DNA of 64,000 bases, taken from the NCBI RefSeq assembly GCF_007558815.1, contig NZ_VLTJ01000030.1, positions 1-64,000 of the forward strand, given 5' to 3'. Under the pieces are notes generated by a model that saw nothing but the letters and a program-made list of their open reading frames with translations, had not been told where the DNA came from and searched no databases. A program made the translations under genes and the position numbers. Positions 11,957-21,362 of this stretch are shown here, piece after piece (the first letter of the stretch is position 1; each line of letters opens with the position of its first letter). This DNA comes from Verticiella sediminum (GTDB lineage: Bacteria > Pseudomonadota > Gammaproteobacteria > Burkholderiales > Burkholderiaceae_B).

Positions 11957-13093
11957 TCAGAACCCCCGCAGCCGCGCGAACCTTTCCAACTGGAACCCGC
12001 GGTCGCCCAGCAGCATCTGCAGGCTTTGCGCGCGCTTCATGTAGAGGCCGATGTCGAACTCGTCGGTCATGCCCATGCCGCCGTGCATCTGCACCGCCTC
12101 CTGTACCGCCATGGCGGCCGAACGGCCGACGTGGGCCTTGGCGGCGCAGACCGCCTGGGCGGCGTCGACGGGGTCGGTGTCGAGCGTCTGCAGCGCCGTC
12201 ATGACCATCGCGCGCGAGAGCTCCAGTTCGGTGTAGAGGTTGGCGGCACGATGCTGCAGCGCCTGGAATTCGCCGATGATGCGGTCGAACTGGCGACGCT
12301 CCTTGATGTAGGCCAGGGTGCGGTCGAAGGCTTCGGCAGCCACGCCGAGCAGTTCCGCGCTGGCCAGGGCGCGGCCGATGTCCAGGGCGCCGACGCAGGC
12401 CTGGGCGCCCGCTGCAGGGCCGCCCACGATGGCTGCGCCTTCCAGCCGGACATTGTCGAAGCTCACGCCGGCGGCGTTGTGGGCGTCCAGCATGATCGTG
12501 CGCTCGGTACGCACGCCCGGCGTGCCGGCCTCGACCAGGGCCAGGACCACGTCGCCCTCGCCCGCGTCCGCTTCCAGGCGCGCGGCCACCAGCAGCAGGT
12601 CGGCGATGTGGCCGTCGACCACGAAGACCTTGGCGCCGTTCAACACGTAGCCGTCGCCGTCGGCACGCAGGCTGGCCTGGATGCGCTCGGGGCGGTGGCG
12701 GGCCGTTTCGTCGACGGCCAACGCGGCCGTGATCTCACCGGCGGCGATGCGGCCCAGGTAACGCTCGCGCTGGTCGGCGCCGCCCCAGCGGGCCAAGGTG
12801 CCGGCGGCGACGCCCGAAGTGGCCCAGAACGGCGAGGCGGTCAGGTTGCGGCCGATCTCCTCCAGCACGATGCCGGCCTCGACGAAGCCCAGCCCGAGCC
12901 CGCCGTCGGCCTCGGGCACGAGCAGGCCGGTGAAGCCCATGTCGGCAAAGCCCGCCCACAGCGGGCGCGAGATGCCGTCGGTGTCGCGCGCGTCGCGCAG
13001 CTTGCGCAGGGCGGCGGGCGGCGCGTTCTCGCTCACGTAGCTGCGCGCGCTGTCCTGCAGCATGGTCTGTTCTTGGTTCAATACCAGTGCCAT
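11957..13093 (-). CDS. Acyl-CoA dehydrogenase, small-subunit type
   Basis: 378-residue acyl-CoA dehydrogenase-family flavoprotein. The start MALVLNQEQTMLQDSAR is chosen because it lies 14 nt after the stop of the upstream partner; the longer open frame has no conserved sequence. Middle and C-terminal ACAD domains are visible (RQFDRIIGEFQALQHR, AVQMHGGMGMTDEFD). No glutamate is apparent at the usual C-terminal catalytic position. Together with the upstream 393-residue gene it resembles the paired, heteromeric acyl-CoA dehydrogenases found in steroid and carnitine-type catabolism, where one subunit is catalytic (inference). Confidence 0.88.
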   Translation of the reverse strand: MALVLNQEQTMLQDSARSYVSENAPPAALRKLRDARDTDGISRPLWAGFADMGFTGLLVPEADGGLGLGFVEAGIVLEEIGRNLTASPFWATSGVAAGTLARWGGADQRERYLGRIAAGEITAALAVDETARHRPERIQASLRADGDGYVLNGAKVFVVDGHIADLLLVAARLEADAGEGDVVLALVEAGTPGVRTERTIMLDAHNAAGVSFDNVRLEGAAIVGGPAAGAQACVGALDIGRALASAELLGVAAEAFDRTLAYIKERRQFDRIIGEFQALQHRAANLYTELELSRAMVMTALQTLDTDPVDAAQAVCAAKAHVGRSAAMAVQEAVQMHGGMGMTDEFDIGLYMKRAQSLQMLLGDRGFQLERFARLRGF

Positions 13094-13107
13094 GGTGTTC
13101 TTCCGCG

Positions 13108-14289
13108 TCAGGCGCCGGGCAGCGCGAGGACGCGCTTGGCGATGATGTTCAGTTGGACTTCGGACGTGCCGCCCTCGATGGAATTGGCCTTGGTGCGCAG
13201 CCAGGCGCGGGCGCGGGCGCCGTCGCTGGAGCGCTCGCCTTCCCACTCCAGCGCGGCGCTGCCGCCGGCGGCCATGACGAGTTCATGGCGGCGCTTGTTC
13301 AGTTCCGAGCCGTAGTACTTGAGCATCGAGGCGTAGGCCGGGTTGCCCTGGCGGGCGATGGCCATGTCGCGCGCGCGGCGCATGGTGGCGGCGAAGGCCA
13401 TCTCGTCGACCTCGAACGCGGCGATCTCGGCACGCAGCATGGGGTCGTCCAGGCGGCCCTGGGCGTCCCGGCCCACGGCCTCGAGCGCGATGTCGCGCGG
13501 GGCGAGCACACCCCGGTTGCCGACGCCCCCGATCATCTCGCGCTCGTGCTGCAGCAGGTACTTGGCGACCGTCCAGCCTTCGTTGAGGTTGCCTACCACG
13601 TTGTGCTTCTCGACACGCACGTTGTCGAAGAAGGTCTCGCAGAACGGCGACTTGCCGGAGATCAGCAGGATGGGACGCGTGGACACCCCGGGTGTGCGCA
13701 TGTCGAACAGCACGAAGCTGATGCCGGTGTGCTTCTTGGCGGACGGGTCGGTGCGCACCAGGCAGAAGATCCAGTCGGCCTTGTCGGCGTACGACGTCCA
13801 GATCTTCTGGCCGTTGACGATGAAGTGATCGCCCTTGTCCTCGGCGCGGGTCTGCAGCGAGGCCAGGTCGGAGCCGGCGTTGGGTTCGGAATAGCCCTGG
13901 CACCAGCGGATCTCGCCGCGCGCGATGGGCGGCAGGTGCTCGGCCTTCTGTTCGTGCGTGCCGAACTTGAGCAGCGCCGGGCCGAGCATCCAGATGCCGA
14001 AGCTGCTCAAAGGCGGGCGGCAGCCCAGCGCCTGCATTTCTTCATTGAGGACGGCGGCCTCGGCGGGGCTCAGGCCGCCGCCGCCGTATTCCCTGGGCCA
14101 GGCCGGCACGGTCCAGCCGCGCTCGGCCATGCGTTCGAGCCAGACGCGCTGCGCCTCGCACGAGAACTGGGCGTTGCGCCCGCCCCAGCAGACATCCGCC
14201 TCAGTGCGCACGGGCTGGCGCATCTCGGGCGGACAATTCGTCTCCAGCCAGGCACGGGCCTCCTGGCGAAAGCTTTGCAGATCGCTCAT
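13108..14289 (-). CDS. Acyl-CoA dehydrogenase, large-subunit type
   Basis: 393-residue acyl-CoA dehydrogenase. FAD/substrate-binding blocks CQGYSEPNAGSDLASL and GQKIWTSYADKADWIFCLVRTD are clear, and the C-terminal segment IEGGTSEVQLNIIAKRVL carries a Glu in the position used as catalytic base by several ACADs. The start follows a GGAG-containing leader. Only 14 bases separate it from the second ACAD gene downstream. Co-transcribed with the upstream SDR gene on the minus strand, forming a beta-oxidation-like unit that is divergent from a double TetR regulator. Confidence 0.9.
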   Translation of the reverse strand: MSDLQSFRQEARAWLETNCPPEMRQPVRTEADVCWGGRNAQFSCEAQRVWLERMAERGWTVPAWPREYGGGGLSPAEAAVLNEEMQALGCRPPLSSFGIWMLGPALLKFGTHEQKAEHLPPIARGEIRWCQGYSEPNAGSDLASLQTRAEDKGDHFIVNGQKIWTSYADKADWIFCLVRTDPSAKKHTGISFVLFDMRTPGVSTRPILLISGKSPFCETFFDNVRVEKHNVVGNLNEGWTVAKYLLQHEREMIGGVGNRGVLAPRDIALEAVGRDAQGRLDDPMLRAEIAAFEVDEMAFAATMRRARDMAIARQGNPAYASMLKYYGSELNKRRHELVMAAGGSAALEWEGERSSDGARARAWLRTKANSIEGGTSEVQLNIIAKRVLALPGA

Positions 14290-14426
14290 GGTCTCCTCCA
14301 GGCCCGTGCGACGGGCCGGTGCGGATCGCCGCCCGCAGTCTGTGCTGCGCGTGCGGAAAGAAAAAAACAGGGGGCCGGCGCAGGCACGAGGCGCCCGGCG
14401 GCCCGTGGCGGGGGCCGCTCCAGCGG

Positions 14427-15194
14427 TCAGATCGTGACGCCGCCGTCGACGACCACCGCCTGGCCCGTCATGAAGCCGGAGGCGCGCGAGGCCAGGAACA
14501 CCGCGGCGCCGGCGATCTCGTCGGGCTCGCCGATGCGGCGCAGCGGGGAAGTGGACGTGGCCTTCTTCAGGGTGTCCGGGTTCTCCCACAACGCGCGCGC
14601 GAAATCGGTCTTGATCAGGCCCGGCGCGATGCAGTTGACCCGGACGTTGTGCGGACCGTACTCGACCGCCAGGTTGCGGGCGAGCTGGAAGTCGGCGGCC
14701 TTGGAGATGTTGTAGGCGCCGATCACGGGCGAGCCGCGCAGCCCGCCGATGGACGACACGATGATGATCGAGCCTTCCTTGCGCTCGATCATCTGCGGGG
14801 CCGCGAAGTTGATCAGCCAATGGTTGGCGATCACGTTGTTCTCGAGGATCTTGCGGAACTGATCGTCCTCGATGCCGCCCAGAGGACCGTAGTACGGGTT
14901 GGACGCGGCATTGCAGACGACGATGTCGACCTTGCCGAGCTGGCGGTTGGTCTCGTCGACCAGGTGCTTCAGATCGTCCTTGGACGAGATGTTGGCGGGC
15001 ACCGAGATGGCGTGCCCTTCGCCGTATTGCGCATTGATCGCGTCGGCGACGGCCTGGCAGGGCTCGGGCTTGCGCGACGAGATCACGACCTTCGCGCCGT
15101 GCTCGGCCAGGCGTTCGGCGATGGCCTTGCCGATGCCCCGCGAAGAACCGGTGACAATAGCGACTTTTCCATCCAGAGAGAACAAAGACGACAT
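14427..15194 (-). CDS. SDR-family oxidoreductase (3-oxoacyl/3-hydroxyacyl dehydrogenase-like)
   Basis: 255-residue classical short-chain dehydrogenase. NAD(P)-binding TGSSRGIG at residues 15-22, structural CNAAS near 94-98, catalytic Ser148, Tyr161 and Lys165 (YNISK), and the C-terminal PDEIAGAAVFLAS block. The start is supported by GAGGAG about 8 nt upstream on the minus strand; a longer frame has no such site. First gene of a minus-strand unit with the two ACAD genes, so it most likely oxidises a hydroxyacyl intermediate of the same pathway. Divergent from the TetR-type gene at 15378, which is the likely regulator. Confidence 0.9.
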   Translation of the reverse strand: MSSLFSLDGKVAIVTGSSRGIGKAIAERLAEHGAKVVISSRKPEPCQAVADAINAQYGEGHAISVPANISSKDDLKHLVDETNRQLGKVDIVVCNAASNPYYGPLGGIEDDQFRKILENNVIANHWLINFAAPQMIERKEGSIIIVSSIGGLRGSPVIGAYNISKAADFQLARNLAVEYGPHNVRVNCIAPGLIKTDFARALWENPDTLKKATSTSPLRRIGEPDEIAGAAVFLASRASGFMTGQAVVVDGGVTI

Positions 15195-15236
15195 GGGGAT
15201 ATCTCCTCGGGGCTGTCCATGGCGGCAACGGCACAA

Positions 15237-15277
15237 CGAACGCACCATATGTTCGAAATTCTCGCCAACCGCCGGTT
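15237..15277. promoter_or_regulatory. Candidate operator in the SDR/TetR divergent region
   Basis: The 183-nt divergent region holds two short dyads: CGAAC/GTTCG (15237-15241 and 15251-15255) and the 11-bp palindrome AACCGCCGGTT (15267-15277). An unusually AT-rich stretch follows (15278-15320, TTTGATATGATGG, TTTATAACAT), likely containing promoter elements. TetR-family regulators commonly bind such dyads between themselves and their targets; binding here is inference. Confidence 0.4.
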
Positions 15278-15377
15278 TTATCTTTGATATGATGGATTTA
15301 TAACATACCGCTTATTTTAAATTAAGAGCCGACGGCAAGCCCAGTCCGGCCGCCCGCCGCCACCAGACCAACCCGAC

Positions 15378-16619
15378 ATGACCCAGACCACGCGCACGCC
15401 CAGTCCACGCTTTCAGGCCAAGCGCGAAGCGGTGCTGGACGCCGCCGCCCATCTGTTCAACGCCCTGGGCGTCAAGGGCGCCACCCTGTCCGGCATCGCC
15501 GCGAGCGTGGGCCTCATCACGACCAGCGTCACCTATTATTACCGGCGCAAGGAGCAGCTCGCCGCCGCCTGCTTTCTGCGCACCATCGAGACGCTGGATG
15601 CCGCTGCGCTGGCCGCGGCCAGCGAGCCCGACCTCGGCTCCCGGGTCCGCGCCTTCTTCCGGCTGCACGCCGACCGCATGGCCCAGACCGCGCGCGGGCA
15701 GGCCCCGGCGCTGGTGCAACTCAACGACCTGCGCGCGCTGCCGGACCCTTACTTCGAGGAAGTCTCGGCCGCCTACACCGCGCTCTTCAAGCGCATGCGC
15801 GCCCTGCTCGACGCGCCGGACGCGCCGGCGCTGCCGCGCATCCAGCTCAACGCGCGCACCCACTACGTGCTGTCGATCACGCACTGGATGCGCAACTGGG
15901 CCGACCAGTTCGACGTCGACGAGTACGACCGCCTGGCCGAACGCATGACCGACATCGTGCTGCACGGTGTCGCCGCCCACGGCCAGGCGCTGCCGGACTT
16001 TCCCTACGATCCGACCGGCAGCTCGCTGGTCGACACCAGCGACCCCATGGCCGAGGCTTTCCTGCGCGCGGCCTCGGAGCTGGTCAACGAACAGGGTTAC
16101 CGCGGTGCGTCGGTGGACAAGATCTCGGCGCGCCTGAACGTTACCAAGGGCGCGTTCTACCATCACAACGACAACAAGGAAGACGTGGTGCTGCGCTGTT
16201 TTGCGCGCACGTTCAGCGTGATCCGCGGCGTAGTGGCGCAGGCCCACGACATCGACACCGCCGACGGCTGGGCGCGCACCGCCTTCGCGCTGCTCACGCT
16301 CGCCCGCTTCCAGCTCTCGCCCGCCGGGCCCATGCTGCGCCTTGCGGCGACCTCCGCGCTCTCCGACCCCAAGCAGCGGGCGGACGTGACCGCCAACGTG
16401 CGCCGGGTGACGCAGCGCGTGGCCGGCCTGATCGTCGACGGCATGATGGACGGCTCGATCCGCCCGACCGACGCCCTGCTCGCGGCTCAGGTGGCGACCG
16501 CCGCGATCAACCATGCGTCGGAACTGCGCGATTGGGTGCGCAGCGCCGAGCCGGACAACGTAGGCGAACTGGTGGTACGCCCCCTGCTGCTGGGCATCAC
16601 GGCACCCGCCTCCCCCTGA
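15378..16619 (+). CDS. Double TetR-family transcriptional regulator
   Basis: 413-residue protein, twice the usual TetR length, with two complete TetR units fused head to tail. The first HTH is around residues 30-62 (GATLSGIAASVGLITTSVTYYY) and the second around 232-265 (ASVDKISARLNVTKGAFYHH). Each is followed by an all-helical ligand domain. One polypeptide could thus form an internal pseudo-dimer with two non-identical recognition helices. It is divergent from the SDR-ACAD operon, which it probably represses in the absence of an acyl-CoA ligand (inference from position). Confidence 0.9.
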   Translation: MTQTTRTPSPRFQAKREAVLDAAAHLFNALGVKGATLSGIAASVGLITTSVTYYYRRKEQLAAACFLRTIETLDAAALAAASEPDLGSRVRAFFRLHADRMAQTARGQAPALVQLNDLRALPDPYFEEVSAAYTALFKRMRALLDAPDAPALPRIQLNARTHYVLSITHWMRNWADQFDVDEYDRLAERMTDIVLHGVAAHGQALPDFPYDPTGSSLVDTSDPMAEAFLRAASELVNEQGYRGASVDKISARLNVTKGAFYHHNDNKEDVVLRCFARTFSVIRGVVAQAHDIDTADGWARTAFALLTLARFQLSPAGPMLRLAATSALSDPKQRADVTANVRRVTQRVAGLIVDGMMDGSIRPTDALLAAQVATAAINHASELRDWVRSAEPDNVGELVVRPLLLGITAPASP

Positions 16620-16715
16620 CACCGGGCGCGATCCACCGCAGGTGAATCCGGTGCCTGCCGGAGCGGGGCGGCAGGCATCGGTACACTTGACCCTCGGTTC
16701 CCTCGGATTGCACCC

Positions 16716-18905
16716 ATGATCTTCCCGCCCGTCCGCGCCGCGGCCCGCCCGCGCCTCCTGTCCCGCATCGTCCTCACGCCCCTGGGCGCCAGCCTGGCCG
16801 CGCTGCCCGGCGCCGGCCTGGCCCAGGCGCAGACGGCGCCAGCCGCCGCGCCCTATGTCGGCACGCTCGCGCCCGTGATCGTCACCAGCACACGCACCCG
16901 CACCGACCTGCTCGACACGCCGGCCTCGGTGAACATCGTCGAAGGCAGCGAGATGCGCAGCCTGCGTCCGCAGGTCGATCTTTCCGAAGGCCTGAGCGGC
17001 CTGCCCGGCGTACAGGTGCAGAACCGGCAGAACTACGCGCAGGATCTGCAGATCTCCATGCGCGGCTTCGGCGCGCGCTCGAGCTTCGGCGTGCGCGGCC
17101 TGCGCCTGTACGTCGACGGCATCCCCGCCACCATGCCCGACGGCCAGGGGCAGACCTCCAACATCGACCTCTCGACCATCGATCGCGTCGAACTCCTGCG
17201 CGGCCCGTTCTCGGCGCTGTACGGCAACTCCTCCGGCGGCGTGATGCAGATCTTCACGCGCGACGGCGAGCGCCCCCCCACCGTTGGCGCCAGCGTCGCG
17301 GCCGGCAGCCACGGCACCTGGCGCTACGGGCTCACGGCCAACGGCGCCAACGAGACCGGCGTGGGCGGACTGGACTACGCCGTCGGCGTGAACCGGATGA
17401 CCACCGACGGTTGGCGCGAGCACAGCGGCGCGCGGCGCAACATCGCCAATGCCAAGCTCGGCCTGCAACTGGACGACGACAGCAGGCTCACGGTGATCGC
17501 CAATCACGTGGACATCCGCGCCGACGACCCGCTCGGGCTGACCCGCGAGCAGTACGAGAACGACCCGCGCCAGGCGCCGCTGGCCGAGCAATACGACACG
17601 CGCAAGACAGTGCGCCAGACCCAGGGCGGCGTGCGCTACGAGCGCCGCATCGACGCCAGCAACCAGGTCGCGGCCATGGTCTACGCCGGACGCCGGGCCA
17701 CCGTGCAATACCTGTCGATCCCGGCCGCGCCGCAGCAGAGCCCGCTGCACGCGGGCGGCGTCATCGACCTAGAACGGGAATACGCCGGCGTGGACCTGCG
17801 CTGGACCCACGACACGCGCGTGGGCGCCATGCCGCTCACGGTGATCGGCGGCGTGGCCTACGATCAGATGAAAGAAGACCGCAAGGGCTATCTGAACTAC
17901 GTGGACACTGACGGCGGGCCGGTGTTCGGCGAGCGGGGCGCGCTGCGTCGCGACGAGACCAATCGCGTGCGCAACCTGGACCCGTATGTACAAGCCAGCC
18001 TGGCCATCAGCCCGCGCTGGACGCTGGACGGCGGGCTGCGCTATTCCACCGTGCGCTTCGACTCGAACGACCACTACATCGCCGGGGTGAACGGCGACGA
18101 CAGCGGCGACGCGCGCTATCGCAAGCTGCTGCCGGTGGCCGCGCTGCGCTATGCGCCGACCGAGCGCGTGAACCTCTACGCCGCCTTCGGCCGCGGTTTC
18201 GAGACCCCCACCCTCAACGAGATCTCGTACCGCCCCGACGGCGGCGCCGGCCTGAACTTCGCGCTGCAGCCGTCGACCAACACCAGCGTCGAACTGGGCG
18301 CCAAAGCCGAGGTCGCCGGCGGCACGCTGGCCGCCGCGGTGTTCCAGACCCGCACCGACGACGAGATCGTCACCGCCGTGAGCAGCGGCGGGCGCTCGAG
18401 CTACCGCAACGCCGGACGCACCCGACGTGACGGCGTGGAGCTGAGCTGGGAAGGCCGCTTCGCGCAGCACGCGCGCGCCCAGGTGGCTTATACCTATCTG
18501 AACGCGCGCTATCGCGAGGACGTCTGCGCGCCCGACGGCTGCTCGACGCTGGCGATCGCGGCCGGCAACCGCATTCCCGGCATCGCCCGCCACGCCGCCT
18601 ACGCCGCGCTGGACTGGGCGCCGCCGGACGGCTGGCGCGCCGGCATCGACGCCCGCTTCCTCGGTAACATCCCCGTCGACGACGCCAATACCGACAGCGC
18701 ACCCTCCTATGTCGTCATGGGCGCGGGAGCCGGCTACCGCTGGCTGACCGGCCCGTGGCGGGTGGACGCCTTCGCCCGCCTGGACAACCTGTTCGACCGC
18801 AAGTACGCAGGCTCGGTGATCGTCAACGACGGCAACGGCCGCTACTTCGAATCGGCGCCCGGGCGCAACTGGAGCGTGGGGCTGGCCGCCGCCTACGCCT
18901 TCTGA
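16716..18905 (+). CDS. TonB-dependent outer-membrane receptor
   Basis: 729-residue outer-membrane active transporter. Signal peptide about residues 1-38 (ending LAQAQ), a TonB-box-like APVIVTST near residue 50, plug domain (PASVNIVEG, ISMRGFGARSSFGVRGLRLYVDGIP, VELLRGPFSALYGNSSGGV) to about residue 165, then a 22-strand barrel ending in a terminal Phe (AYAF), the expected BAM signal. Similar to siderophore/ferric-citrate receptors, but ligand is unknown. No exbBD-tonB, Fur box or siderophore gene is visible nearby. An 8-bp GC hairpin (TGCCTGCC/GGCAGGCA, 16652-16677) lies in its upstream region. Confidence 0.92.
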   Translation: MIFPPVRAAARPRLLSRIVLTPLGASLAALPGAGLAQAQTAPAAAPYVGTLAPVIVTSTRTRTDLLDTPASVNIVEGSEMRSLRPQVDLSEGLSGLPGVQVQNRQNYAQDLQISMRGFGARSSFGVRGLRLYVDGIPATMPDGQGQTSNIDLSTIDRVELLRGPFSALYGNSSGGVMQIFTRDGERPPTVGASVAAGSHGTWRYGLTANGANETGVGGLDYAVGVNRMTTDGWREHSGARRNIANAKLGLQLDDDSRLTVIANHVDIRADDPLGLTREQYENDPRQAPLAEQYDTRKTVRQTQGGVRYERRIDASNQVAAMVYAGRRATVQYLSIPAAPQQSPLHAGGVIDLEREYAGVDLRWTHDTRVGAMPLTVIGGVAYDQMKEDRKGYLNYVDTDGGPVFGERGALRRDETNRVRNLDPYVQASLAISPRWTLDGGLRYSTVRFDSNDHYIAGVNGDDSGDARYRKLLPVAALRYAPTERVNLYAAFGRGFETPTLNEISYRPDGGAGLNFALQPSTNTSVELGAKAEVAGGTLAAAVFQTRTDDEIVTAVSSGGRSSYRNAGRTRRDGVELSWEGRFAQHARAQVAYTYLNARYREDVCAPDGCSTLAIAAGNRIPGIARHAAYAALDWAPPDGWRAGIDARFLGNIPVDDANTDSAPSYVVMGAGAGYRWLTGPWRVDAFARLDNLFDRKYAGSVIVNDGNGRYFESAPGRNWSVGLAAAYAF

Positions 18906-19009
18906 CGCGGCGGCCACCCGAGCGCGGCCGGGGTGCGACGGCCCCGCGCCTGCGCGGCGACGGCACGGCGCGACGCCCCGCCTCCGGCCATGGCGTCGCG
19001 GGCCGCCGC

Positions 19010-19987
19010 TCACTCCGGCTCGAGCCCCGCGGTGTCGACGATCTTGCCCCAGGCCGCGATGTCCGTCTTCAGCCGGTCTGCGAATTCTTCCGGCGTCGTG
19101 CGCTCGCCCGGGCGCAGGTTCATGGCGATGAAGCGCTCCCGCTGCTCGGGCGATGTGATGATCGCGTTCACACTGTCGTTCAGGCGCGCGACGATCGCCG
19201 GGTCCAGGCCCTTGGGGCCGAAGATGCCCAGCCACGATGCCTGCTCGAACGGAATGCCCTGCTCCTTCATGGTGGGCACATTCGGCACCGCGTCGATGCG
19301 CACCGGCCCGCTCACGGCGATCGGGCGCGCCTTGCCGGCCTTGATGTGGCCCTGCGGCGAGACCGTGTCGGTGAAGCCGAAGGGCACGTGGCCGGCCGCG
19401 ATGTCGTTGGCGCACTGCGTGGCGGTCTTGTAGGGAATGTGGCGCAACTCCAGATCGGCCTTGGCCTCCAGGAAGGCCATGGTCAGGTGGCCGCCCGAGC
19501 CCACGCCCCAGGAGCAGTAGCTCGGCGGCTCCTGGCTCTGCTTGACGTAGTCGATGAACCCCTGCAGATCGCGGATGGGCACTTCGGCGTTGACCAGCAG
19601 CACGTTGCCGCCCCCGCCGCTGGGCATGGCGATCGGCGTGAAGTCCTGGACCGGGTCGTACGACAGCGACTTGATGAGCCACGGATTGATGGCGTGCGTC
19701 GCCGCGTAGGTGAAGAGCAGGGTGTAGCCGTCGGGCTCGGCCCGTGCCACCGTCTCCGAGGCGACGATGCCGTTGGCGCCTGGCCGGTTCTCGATGACGA
19801 CCGATTGGCCGAGCGTCTGCGTGAGCCCCTCCGCCACGACGCGCGCGGTCTGATCGGTGATCGTGCCCGGCCCGGACGGCACCACCATGCGGATCGGCCG
19901 CGCCGGATATTCGGCGGCGCCGGCGGCCGGCGCCGTGCCTGCGATGCACGCCGTGGCCAGCAGCCAGGCGAGATGTCGACGTTGCAT
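19010..19987 (-). CDS. Bug-family tripartite tricarboxylate transporter substrate-binding protein
   Basis: 325-residue periplasmic receptor of the Bug/TctC family, greatly expanded in Bordetella and relatives. Start at 19987 is chosen for the strong AAGGAGG about 9 nt upstream; a 9-residue N-terminal extension is possible. Signal peptide (RRHLAWLLATACIAGTAPAAGA), mature start EYPARPIRMVVP and the family block PGGxxD-like SGPGTITDQTAR are clear. The usual TctAB membrane partners are not in the window. Its position before an acyl-CoA dehydrogenase pair on the same strand suggests an organic acid or aromatic acid ligand (inference). Confidence 0.9.
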   Translation of the reverse strand: MQRRHLAWLLATACIAGTAPAAGAAEYPARPIRMVVPSGPGTITDQTARVVAEGLTQTLGQSVVIENRPGANGIVASETVARAEPDGYTLLFTYAATHAINPWLIKSLSYDPVQDFTPIAMPSGGGGNVLLVNAEVPIRDLQGFIDYVKQSQEPPSYCSWGVGSGGHLTMAFLEAKADLELRHIPYKTATQCANDIAAGHVPFGFTDTVSPQGHIKAGKARPIAVSGPVRIDAVPNVPTMKEQGIPFEQASWLGIFGPKGLDPAIVARLNDSVNAIITSPEQRERFIAMNLRPGERTTPEEFADRLKTDIAAWGKIVDTAGLEPE

Positions 19988-20141
19988 TTGTCCCCCTCCT
20001 TGTAGCCGTCTCATGCGGCCTGTACATGTCGGGGCGGAGGTTCCGCCGCCCCATCGGATATGCTTGCCGGACCTTGCTGGACGGCCCCGGCTTGCATGTC
20101 GATCCTCAGCCAGCGCACGCGGGGTACCGCGGCCCGCGGGT

Positions 20142-21257
20142 TCAGGCCGCCAGGCGCTCCAGGTGCCAGGCCTCGTCGCCGAACAGGTTCGCGGTGGCCG
20201 CCAGGCGCTTGTAGGCGTGACCGACCACGTACTCGTCCGTCATGCCGATGGCCCCGTGCAACTGCACGGCCTCCTCGCCGATGCGGCGGCCTGCCGGTGA
20301 GATGAAGGCCTTGGCGAGCGATACGGCACGCGCGCGCTCGGCCGGGACATCGTCGAGCCGCGCCGCGGCGGCCTCGGTGATGGCGCGGCTCTGCTCCAGG
20401 GCCACGTACATGTCGACCAGCCGATGGCGCACGACCTGGTTGGCCGTGAGCGCACGGCCGAACTGCCGGCGCTCCCTGGCGTAGGCCAGTGTGGCCTCGT
20501 AGGCCAGCGCCATCGCGCCCACGGCCTCGCCGCACAGCATCACGGTGGCATGGTCCACGGCCCTTGCCAGGGCGGCGGCGCCATTGTCCTGCGTGCCCAG
20601 CAGCGCCTCGCGCGGCAGGCGCACGTCGGCGAGCACGAGATCGGCGGTGTCTCGCCCGTCGTACGTGGGCAGGGCCATGCAGGCCAACCCGGGCTGCTCG
20701 CGCGGCATCGCGAAGACGGCGATGCCGTCGGTCGCGTCGCTGGCGCCCGCGGTGCGCGCTGCGACCAGCACGATGTCCGCTGCGCCGGCGCCCAGCACCA
20801 GCGTCTTGCGGCCGTCCAGCCGCCAGCCCTCGCCGTCCGGCCGGGCCTGTGTCTCGATGTAGCGTGCGTCGTACCGGCCTGCGCGTTCCCAGGCCGCCAC
20901 CGCGTAGCGCGTCTCGCCCGCCGCCAGCGCGGCCAGCAGGCCTTCGCTCTGCGCACCGCCGAGCGCCTGCAGCAAAGGCGCGGCAAGGCCGCAGTTCGCC
21001 AGCCAGGGCTCCACGCACAGCGCGCGTCCGAAGGCCTCGGCCAGCACGAGCTGTTCGCGCGCACCGCCCAGCCCGCCGACCGCCTCGGGCAGGCCCACCC
21101 CGAGCCAGCCCATGCCCGCCCAGGCGGCCCAACGCTGCGCCAGGCCCTCGCCCGGGGCGGCGAGCGCACGCATGCGCGCCTCGAAGCCGTATTCGTTGTC
21201 CAGGTAGCGCGCGGCGCTCTCGGCGAGCATGCCGCGTTCGTCGTCGTTCATGTCCAT
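20142..21257 (-). CDS. Acyl-CoA dehydrogenase, small-subunit type (second pair)
   Basis: 371-residue ACAD-family protein beginning MDMNDDERGMLAESAARYL, with GGAGG five nt upstream of the ATG. ACAD C-terminal blocks RRQFGRALTANQVVRHRLVDMYVALEQ and EAVQLHGAIGMTDEYVVGHAYKR are visible; as in the first pair there is no obvious C-terminal catalytic Glu. Paired with the 402-residue ACAD upstream, from which it is separated by a repeat-bearing spacer of about 100 nt. Likely the non-catalytic or structural half of a heteromeric dehydrogenase. Confidence 0.88.
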   Translation of the reverse strand: MDMNDDERGMLAESAARYLDNEYGFEARMRALAAPGEGLAQRWAAWAGMGWLGVGLPEAVGGLGGAREQLVLAEAFGRALCVEPWLANCGLAAPLLQALGGAQSEGLLAALAAGETRYAVAAWERAGRYDARYIETQARPDGEGWRLDGRKTLVLGAGAADIVLVAARTAGASDATDGIAVFAMPREQPGLACMALPTYDGRDTADLVLADVRLPREALLGTQDNGAAALARAVDHATVMLCGEAVGAMALAYEATLAYARERRQFGRALTANQVVRHRLVDMYVALEQSRAITEAAAARLDDVPAERARAVSLAKAFISPAGRRIGEEAVQLHGAIGMTDEYVVGHAYKRLAATANLFGDEAWHLERLAA

Positions 21258-21267
21258 GTCAGCCTCC

Positions 21268-21337
21268 GCCCGGCCGCCCGAAGGAGGCTGAGGCCCCCTC
21301 GGGGGGCAGCGAACGTAGTGAGCGTGGGGGTCGTTTC
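21268..21337. repeat. GC-rich interspersed-repeat-like element between ACAD genes
   Basis: The spacer contains nested hairpins: GCCTCC...GGAGGC and GCCCCC-TC-GGGGGGC, followed by AGCGAACGTAGTGAGCGTGGGGGTC. This arrangement resembles an abundant intergenic repeat I remember from Bordetella/Achromobacter and Comamonadaceae genomes; only one copy is obvious in this window, so the family assignment is from memory. It sits inside an otherwise tightly packed operon. Confidence 0.45.
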
Positions 21338-21362
21338 ATTTCCGTCTCCTCGCCGATGCTCG

